Assembly (NCBI RefSeq): GCF_000003815.2
Contig: NC_049980.1
Span: 4,517,129 to 4,569,635 of the forward strand
Length of the DNA stretch: 52,507 nucleotides
Direction of reading: 5' to 3'
DNA from: Branchiostoma floridae
Lineage: Eukaryota > Chordata > Leptocardii > Amphioxiformes > Branchiostomatidae
How positions within the stretch are numbered: position 1 is the first letter of the stretch; each line of letters begins with the position of its first letter. Positions 47,301 through 52,507 of this stretch are shown here, piece after piece. Below the pieces are notes generated by a model. The model was not told where the DNA came from. It ran no database searches and saw only the letters and a list, made by a program, of their open reading frames with translations. Made by a program: the position numbers and the translations under genes.

Positions 47301-50300
47301 TAACTACCAAAAATGATTTTTGCTTGTTTTGATGACCCCATGGACAATTCTTATATGGAGAAAAATATTCTTGCAAGAAGAAAATGTAGAATAAAATTCT
47401 TAGCATTAAACAAGCAAAACAAGAATCTACCAAAAATCTTAATTCTCACGCAAAGAACAATTTTCTTATTCTTCTTTGGTGAAGAAAATTTTTCTCACAC
47501 CTAAGAATTTTCTGGAACTTTAAGCAAAATCTTTTTGTTTTTTCTTATGATGCAAGAAAAAAATTCTAGAAATGCTTGCTTTTTTTATAACTCTAGAATT
47601 TTTTGCTCTTGATGTAAGAAAAGTATTCTTGGTGTAAGAATATTAATCTCAAAAAATGTCTCAAAAATTCAAGCAAAAATTTGCTTGGCAGCCCGATGGA
47701 CAAGCATGTTTTTCTAAGATTTCTTGGGGACAGAATAATTTTCTTCCTGGAAGATAAATTTTCTGTGAATGTGAGGAAGAAAAACAAGAAAAAAATCATT
47801 TTCGGTAGTGCTTGAGGTAGTGTATGACGTTCCATTGTACGACACCACAGGCTGCAACAAAAGATATATTGCAACTCTGTTGTTACTTGCCATAAATTAG
47901 TGTTTAGATCTTGAGCTATGGTAAGCATTTTTGGTCGGTAGATAGCTCGTGTGGTCAGAAATGAGGGACATAAGATTTGGGCTCTCTAGCACCTTTCTTT
48001 AGAACTGCAGGGGACATTTAAGTTGTAGACTTTGAAGGGCATCCGCAGGTCATTCAATATTCAGCCTCTAAACAATGGTTCCCTATACAAAAAAGAGGAG
48101 AAAGAAACTGTTAGTAACTCAACTTTCTGAAGTTACTGGCAAACAAACATACCCTCATATGAAAGCCCGACATCTCGGCTATCCGAAAATCCACATTTCG
48201 CCAAGTATCTAACGGTGAAACTTCCGGGAAACTGAAAAATTGACCCCTGACCTCAAAACCGCACCACAACCCAGTGAGAAGGCCATGTGCTAGGACAAAA
48301 AAAGTCCCAACTTTATACCCCTCAGCAACCACAAAAACTCAGCTTTTTGGCCCTAATCAGAAAGTAGAAACCCTCCCCTGTCACACCCACCTCAAAACTG
48401 CCAGGATTTCTACCCATTTGACCAGGAAAAAAATCGATGAAGTTTTAGGCCCTGAACTATATTCGACCACCATCAATTTGCATGGCGGATTGACCTGTGG
48501 ATCCCCTGAAACAGAATAAGTGGTGGAGGTTCAAATGAGTTTTTTTGTTTGCACTTCCCTACAGGACAACAAGTGGTGGAGGAGGTTCTGGATGCTCAGC
48601 GCCCGGGCTGCCCGCGGGAATACTTCAACATCCAGATTCCGAAGGGCGACCCAGAATACGACCCCGACAGTAGGGGAGGGCGGGAAATCCCGCTCCTGCG
48701 GTCTCGCTACGACATGCGGATCACGGGATTCTCACCGAACTTCCCTCGACAACAGGTAACGTATTGAGCTTCTTCCTATCTTTGTACAAAATTTGTATGA
48801 ACTTCAAGTTGAACGTAAAATATATCTTAAAAACTAACAGAAAACAGAAAACAAATAGTAGATATTCTTCTTTATAAAACTGTCAACTCATAATTCTGCT
48901 GGCTACTCTTAGACCGCCACTCACTTGAGGAAAAATTATGTTATTGTGGCCTTCTCAAAAATATCTGGTACCTTTGGGTGATACGGAATACACTGTGTTG
49001 TATTCTACATGTATATTGTATAGTTCTGTACGTGTAATTTGTAATTTGTCAGATACATGACAAGAATGATAAGTTTCACGTCCTGCATTTCTCCAGTTGA
49101 ATGAGATCACAGCTTTCCTAGACGGAGGACTGATGTACGGAGTGACTAAAGCCTGGGCGGACGCTCTCAGGTTTGTATAGCATACTACATGTATTAGCTT
49201 TGATTTCAGGATGTTAGAGAATTTTTGAGGAAGTTTGCATTTCGATATGCTGTAAAACAGACTTGCATGCCTTTCTCCATTAGTTCCCTATTTTTAACTC
49301 TATAATCATTAGTTCACCTTTATCCGATGGGTAACCTATATCCGTTGTTTTAAAAAAATTGGGTATTAAGGGATATCAAGTCAGCAGATTTTGGTTTCAT
49401 ATTGCAATATTTTTCAAAACATTGCAGTTTGAAACAAACTTCCGTCAACTTGATATCTCTAAATACCATCTTTTTTAAAACAACAGATATAGGTTACCCC
49501 CTAAAGGTGAACTAGCGTTAATGTCACAGTGTTTTACTGTTTACTCTGGATGATGTATGGGGATATATTATAAAGGATTCTCAATAACCACTGGATGGAT
49601 TGCCATGGTTTTTGGTAGTTGGGTATAGGTGGGGTGATCGCAACTGTGAAGATTGATTTTGAGCCTCCTGGCTGTTGACTTTGGTACAACAGCAGAATTT
49701 TTTTTTACATACATGTATCTTTGGCCCAGGATGTGCTGTGGTGTTGATTTTTACATGGAAGATAAGTGTTGACAATCAGTGTGAAACACTGTAAATTTTG
49801 GCTGTGGATCTGCAGGGCCATTTTGTGATTTTGTGTGCGTATCCGGGTGAAGATCTTTGAGAACCTCTGGATGGATCGTGCTACTTAGGCACTACTGTAA
49901 ATGCATTTAAGTTCGCGGGGATTTACTTTCGTGGTAGCGAGAAAATGGAATGTTCGCAGTGGTTTTAGGCTTGCGGTAAGCACCACCAACTGTAGTCAAA
50001 AACTATAATGGAAAAATGTTTGCAGTGGTTTTAAGTTTTAAGTTCGCGAAAACTGCGAACATAAAACCACTGTGAACATTTCTGCATTTACAGTATTAGG
50101 TGAACAACAACCGTGCTTAGTTTGGCCTTTTCCATACTTTCCTGTCCAGGTTGCTGAGTAGTGATAGGCGAGGAAGGCTTGCGTCCTGTACCGACCAGGG
50201 CGTGCCCGGCTGCGTGAACGACATGTACCCCGCCTACAACACCATCGGCCTCCCCATGGCGAACCCTCCCCCGCCCAGGGAACACTACCTCAAGTCAAGC

Positions 50301-52428
50301 CGCAGGTTCTTCAGTGAGTAAACACTTTTGTGTTATCCCTTGCGAGTAGCTGTGGGTCATGTTAATTCGATTGTATGGATGACAAATTCTGTTTGAACAT
50401 CAATTTTTGTTTGCTTCAAGAAAAACCTTTAAACCTTCATTACTTTTAATTTTAAGTAAAGGAAGGTTGTGCTACATTTCTGAGAAGCATGAAAGCTATA
50501 CTGATATTGTCATGTACAACATTCCTGTGCAATTTTGTAGCTTGTGATAGGTGATTCACAATACCAGAGTGGAGAAAACTTTGTGTAGCATTTTTACATA
50601 TTCAAATTAGGATGCTGTCCTTGATTTTTTATTCATGCAAAATTACCTGGTAGGAGAGAAGAAATGTCATAGATTTGAATTTATCTGGTTCAAGATTGGT
50701 TGAAGATTGGTGAGGGTTGCAAATTTTTCCAGTTTAGGTTACAATCCCAAAGACTTTTCTGAAGCTTGCCCCAAAATTGTGGAGTGTGTGTGTGTCTGTG
50801 TGGGAAGGGGTGTCTTTTGATTGGTTTGCATACTTAAATCGAAAGACATTGCAGTACATTGTCTATGAAAGTGAAACTTAATATTAATATATAATTGTGC
50901 TGCATCATTGTTGTAAGGAGTTGTTAGACATTCTCACTGGTATTTTATAAAAAATTTGTTTGGTTCCTTCTCAGAACTTGGGAACCCTCGCGGGAACGAG
51001 AACGCCTTCCTCCTGACCTTTGGCGTCTTCTGGTTCCGCTGGCATAACTACCTCGCTGACCAGATTGCCGCCAAGAATCTCGATTGGTCGGACGAGAGAG
51101 TTTTCAACGAGGCGCGCAAGTGGGTCATCGCCACACACCAGGTTGGTACACATGACTGCCACATCAATGTAGCCAGTTAGCCACTGTTTGGGCATGTTGG
51201 TAAGACTAGGAGTGTTTGCCGTGCATTCCATTGGTCGTGAGTTCGATCCCCAGCCAAGTCATACCAAAGATTTCAAAACTGGTCCATACTACTTTTTTTG
51301 CTTAAATCACTCAGCATTTGGAAAAGACTACCATAGTTTAACACACACCACTGCTAGTGGAAAATCCCCCTGCTGCAGCAATTGTAAACACAAAGCTGTG
51401 TGGCTCAAGGGTTTTCAAACAGAGATGGGTGCTGCCCTATGCACCTAAATTATGTGCTTAAAGGACTTTAACCAACCCTGGCTTACACCATCATCATAAA
51501 ATGCAGATTTGAAAATTAAAGTTACATGTCTTTTGAACATACCGTATAAGGAATGGACACGACAGTGATATGGAATCATAATTTCTCTCCATTTTTCCCT
51601 GGATGCAGAAAATCGTTCTGTATGATTGGCTACCCGATTTCCTGGGGGAGAATCGTAGGCCTGCAGATTACAAAGGTAAGCCATGGACAGAATAAACTTT
51701 TATAGAAATCAGAATTGTGAAAGCCAGTTTCAAGCCTTGAAATATCTGACTTCAAGTCGGCCTTCTACTAATTTTCACTATCTGATACACCAAATTAAGA
51801 ACGTCCCCATGCAAGTGTAACTGTAACCCTTTCCAGTAGCATGACAATCAAAAAGCAAATTTTTACAATTACCCTAAGGCTTGTTCACTAAGTTGAATGT
51901 ATTTTTGGAACTTCATCTTGTACCATGTCATAGTGTAAATCCTTTTACATGTCATGACCTGTATACGTGAGTTTTGAAGAGAACCAAACAATTTTTTTGT
52001 TTAATAGTATTCATCGATATTACAAAGTTACACAAGATGTTAAGAATAGTTTTGGCACCATCACAAACCATCTATGATCATACTCCGTTTTTGATGAACA
52101 TAACCTTAATACGTCATGGTGTAAATCCTTTTCCATATTATGACCAGAACAACATCAGCTTGATCGATAACTACATTGGAATAGAGTTCCAAAGAGAACA
52201 ATATTGTGTCCAATTCAAAGATGTTACACACAAGATGTATAGGACACCACCATGTTCCAACAACAAATGATACTTTTCCGTTTTTGATGAACATGAACTT
52301 GTTATCTCCCTGTTACATGCAGGTTACAGCTCTGCCGTCCATCCCGGTGTGACACACGTGTTCCAGTCTGCCGCCATGAGGTGGGGCCATACCATCGTGC
52401 CACCGGGGGTGTACAGGCGCAGCAGAGT
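41238..52428 (+). CDS. Dual oxidase (DUOX), N-terminal part, nine exons, continues past the window
   Basis: Transmembrane enzyme that makes extracellular H2O2, using cytosolic NADPH and Ca2+; partner of DUOXA. Exons: 41238-41310, 46485-46583, 46939-47100, 48565-48755, 49097-49170, 50150-50313, 50975-51141, 51609-51675, 52323-52428; all borders GT-AG and all phases agree. The 367 codons give a signal peptide (about 1-22) and most of the peroxidase-like domain: FDGWYNN-like YDGWYNN (42-48), FRNRSAL (N103 sequon), FFGQQVVEEV (110-119), PGCPREYFNI, FLDGGLMYG, NPRGNENAF with R260 and E263, FWFRWHN, EARKWVIATHQ, and MRWGHTIVPPGVY with H355. Block order matches human DUOX1. The remaining peroxidase end, first TM, EF hands, heme TMs and FAD/NADPH domains must lie to the right. 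It is divergent from DUOXA. Confidence 0.95.
41311..42889 (+). other. DUOX intron 1, left part
   Basis: Contains 60-148-codon spurious frames (for example the frame running through the exon 1 donor) but no recognisable exon. A CTCF-like word lies at 42561. Confidence 0.6.
42561..42573 (+). promoter_or_regulatory. CTCF-like motif
   Basis: ccactagggggcc matches the CTCF core consensus at nearly every position. In DUOX intron 1, between the two gene starts and the rest of DUOX. Confidence 0.3.
42890..43101. mobile_element. Palindromic MITE, family 1, copy 4
   Basis: tactgtaaatgcagaaatgt to aaatgcatttacagta. Best-preserved copy: nearly every inner block (ttcgcggtgga, accaccgcgaa, ccccgcgaacttaaatgca) has its mirror. 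In DUOX intron 1. Confidence 0.9.
43571..43645 (-). mobile_element. Retroelement 3' tail with (CATTGT)-type end, minus orientation
   Basis: tgacaatgatctttactgca followed by gcaacatgggctaagaatgc is the same 3' end found next to DUOXA exon 5 at 16961-17000. Nothing coding is left. Confidence 0.6.
43646..44218 (+). other. DUOX intron 1 interval, unassigned
   Basis: AT-rich DNA without coding signals; the only notable site is the X-box at 44122. Confidence 0.5.
44122..44135. promoter_or_regulatory. Perfect X-box (RFX-type) palindrome in DUOX intron 1
   Basis: gttaccatggcaac, identical to the two sites in repeat D, but outside any recognised copy of that repeat. Confidence 0.45.
44219..44655. 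repeat. 70-bp minisatellite, left block (about 6 copies)
   Basis: The cttcatctcc word recurs at 44341, 44411, 44481, 44551 and 44621, i.e. every 70 bp. The first copy (44219-44290) is slightly longer. Unit words: gtatctgttgt, cattcaaacagatg and aaagccttttcataatcaagg. In DUOX intron 1. Confidence 0.97.
44656..45364. mobile_element. 709-bp TIR element inserted in the minisatellite (TA duplication)
   Basis: gagtcgattccatattaccg at the left is mirrored by cggtgacttggaattgactc at the right. TA flanks both ends, and the interrupted 70-bp unit (ggaa-TA-gtatctg) can be read across the insertion. The interior is rich in gttcaaac/gttggaac/gtttctaac words on both strands. A 110-codon plus-strand frame (44805-45137) shows no transposase motif, so the element looks non-autonomous. 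Confidence 0.85.
45365..46085. repeat. 70-bp minisatellite, right block (about 8 copies, last two extended)
   Basis: Continues the 44219-44655 array with the same 70-bp period. The last two units carry an extra tail (tcat-attatctt-atcag, atcactatcatcatca) and are spaced about 155 bp apart, i.e. a higher-order variant at the array edge. Confidence 0.95.
46170..46335. mobile_element. Decayed family 1-like MITE
   Basis: ttgatcaccgcaggttttc, accatcgcgaacat, gcggacttaaaaccaccgc and gcgaaatttgatccc recall the inner part of family 1, without clear ends. 150 bp before DUOX exon 2. Confidence 0.45.
46485..46583 (+). CDS. DUOX coding exon 2
   Basis: 99 nt, acceptor gtttctag, donor gtttgt. Encodes YEVEYAGYDGWYNNRAHPEW; the YDGWYNN block is the family's N-terminal peroxidase signature. 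The intron before it is about 5.2 kb and holds a family 1 MITE and the split minisatellite. Confidence 0.95.
46939..47100 (+). CDS. DUOX coding exon 3
   Basis: 162 nt, acceptor gttacag, donor gtgagc. Encodes RRLPSHYQDGTYEPSGWDRP, then NPRTLSELTM and FRNRSALLTFF. The Y-x-DG-x-Y-x-P and NPR-x-LS blocks match human DUOX1. Confidence 0.95.
47330..47790. repeat. Self-complementary word cluster in DUOX intron 3
   Basis: Variants of attcttgcaagaa, aattttctt and aagaaaattt recur on both strands over about 450 bp. Probably a degenerate fold-back element; no coding potential. Confidence 0.5.
47791..48564 (+). other. DUOX intron 3, remainder
   Basis: No exon, RNA or clear transposon recognised. Short frames only. 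Confidence 0.5.
48565..48755 (+). CDS. DUOX coding exon 4
   Basis: 191 nt, acceptor ccctacag, donor gtaacg. Encodes GQQVVEEVLDAQRPGCPREY, FNIQIPKGDPEYDPDSRG and LLRSRYD. In classical peroxidases the segment after FG carries the distal Asp-His; here it reads QQVVEE, so those residues are missing, as in other DUOX proteins. Confidence 0.95.
48976..49012. repeat. Fragment of repeat family 4 inverted end
   Basis: gggtgatacggaatacactg followed by tgttgtatt matches the right arm of the inverted end at 36852-36878. In DUOX intron 4. Confidence 0.6.
49097..49170 (+). CDS. DUOX coding exon 5
   Basis: 74 nt, acceptor tttctccag, donor gtttgt. Encodes LNEITAFLDGGLMYGVTKAW then ADAL; corresponds to the conserved 'T-x-F-x-D-x-S-x-(V/I)YG' segment of animal heme peroxidases. 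Confidence 0.95.
49303..49520. mobile_element. Palindromic MITE, family 2, copy f
   Basis: taatcattagttcacctttat-type left end (first base pair of the taacg word changed) and aaaggtgaactagcgtta at the right, with ggtaacctatatccgttgt mirrored by acagatataggttacc. About 218 bp, in DUOX intron 5. Confidence 0.85.
49893..50095. mobile_element. Palindromic MITE, family 1, copy 5
   Basis: tactgtaaatgcatttaagt to atttctgcatttacagta. In opposite relative orientation to copy 4 (the ends are swapped). Ends 55 bp before DUOX exon 6. Confidence 0.88.
50150..50313 (+). CDS. DUOX coding exon 6
   Basis: 164 nt, acceptor cctgtccag, donor gtgagt. Encodes a variable loop with two cysteines (ASCTDQGVPGCVND) and a proline run (NPPPPREHYL). 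The two cysteines are absent from human DUOX1 as far as can be recalled and could form a disulfide. Confidence 0.93.
50314..50974 (+). other. DUOX intron 6, nothing recognised
   Basis: AT-rich, no transposon ends or exon-like segments seen. A short atggatgaca word near 50373 recalls the transposon ends at 26883 and 37979 but stands alone. Confidence 0.5.
50975..51141 (+). CDS. DUOX coding exon 7
   Basis: 167 nt, acceptor ccttctcag, donor gttggt. Encodes LGNPRGNENAFLLTFGVFWF, RWHNYLADQI and VFNEARKWVIATHQ. R260 and E263 align with the catalytic Arg and the covalently heme-bound Glu of mammalian peroxidases (R-x-x-E). Confidence 0.95.
51180..51478 (+). mobile_element. tRNA-derived SINE in DUOX intron 7
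   Basis: The 5' part reads like a degenerate tRNA gene with a box A-like ttggtaagactagg and a good box B, gagttcgatcccc. A tRNA-unrelated body follows (gctgcagcaattgtaaacac, tgtggctcaaggg), then a 3' part with gggtgctgccctatgcacc. Different from the 9.6-kb SINE-like pair. Inserted in the sense direction of DUOX. Confidence 0.55.
51609..51675 (+). CDS. DUOX coding exon 8
   Basis: 67 nt, acceptor ggatgcag, donor gtaagc. Encodes KIVLYDWLPDFLGENRRPAD then YK; the YDWLP-x-FLG block is typical of the family. Confidence 0.93.
51676..52322 (+). other. DUOX intron 8, nothing certain
   Basis: tcatggtgtaaatccttttcc-type words recur at about 51929 and 52115 (catgtcatagtgtaaatcct and acgtcatggtgtaaatcct), suggesting a short dispersed or duplicated unit. 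The 98-codon frame at 51974-52270 has no recognised product. Confidence 0.45.
52323..52428 (+). CDS. DUOX coding exon 9 (last in window)
   Basis: 106 nt, acceptor acatgcag, donor gtaagt. Encodes VFQSAAMRWGHTIVPPGVYR. H355 in RWGHT is the expected proximal heme ligand. Two bases are carried to the next exon, which is outside the window. Confidence 0.95.
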
Positions 52429-52507
52429 GTAAGTTTTGTTAAAACATTGAGTTCCTTGAGCTCCTTCCACAGACTTTTCTCCTTGTGAAACAATTTCAAA
52501 TTGACAG

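Overview
The window is eukaryotic genomic DNA from an animal, most likely a cephalochordate (amphioxus, Branchiostoma-like). The genes have many short GT-AG exons in long introns. The spacer DNA is packed with short palindromic transposons, truncated non-LTR retrotransposons, satellites and TTAGGG-like arrays. The protein families and their layout fit a deuterostome. The species call is inference; the genes are read from the sequence.

Two genes can be supported, divergently arranged. DUOXA (dual oxidase maturation factor) lies on the minus strand, with its start codon at 32262 and its stop at 9427-9425. It has ten coding exons (162, 58, 135, 105, 154, 212, 162, 86, 95 and 118 nt; 428 aa), plus a probable non-coding 5' exon ending at 33639. 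DUOX (dual oxidase) lies on the plus strand and starts at 41238. Nine coding exons are in the window (73, 99, 162, 191, 74, 164, 167, 67 and 106 nt; 367 complete codons). They encode a signal peptide and most of the heme-peroxidase-like domain. The EF-hand and NADPH-oxidase parts lie beyond the right edge. DUOX makes H2O2 at the cell surface and DUOXA is the ER/plasma-membrane partner needed for its maturation, so this is the head-to-head functional pair known from vertebrates.

Layout: 1-2435, 216-bp satellite array (about 11.3 copies). 2436-9400, repeats, a 100-N assembly gap at 4826-4925 and a 5'-truncated LINE at 5070-6300. 9425-32262, DUOXA, whose introns hold MITEs, LINE tails, a Penelope-like endonuclease fragment, a C-D-D-C repeat block (18299-20264) and a degenerate TTAGGG-like array (13740-14740). 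32263-41237, the interval between the two start codons, containing the putative DUOXA 5' exon and a run of abutting transposons at 36100-39402. 41238-52507, DUOX, whose introns hold a 70-bp minisatellite split by a TIR element, palindromic MITEs and a tRNA-derived SINE.

Most notable points: (1) the DUOX peroxidase domain keeps the proximal heme-ligand motif and the R-x-x-E pair that human DUOX1 appears to have lost, while the distal GQxxDHD motif is absent; (2) DUOXA has a three-exon cytoplasmic tail, easy to miss because a stop codon lies about 20 nt past the exon 7 donor, with tandem YENYENPY motifs; (3) DUOXA exon 5 is tightly bracketed by two LINE 3' tails pointing at it; (4) a 709-bp TIR element sits in a minisatellite unit with a clean TA target duplication; (5) three perfect RFX-type X-box palindromes, two carried by a repeat.
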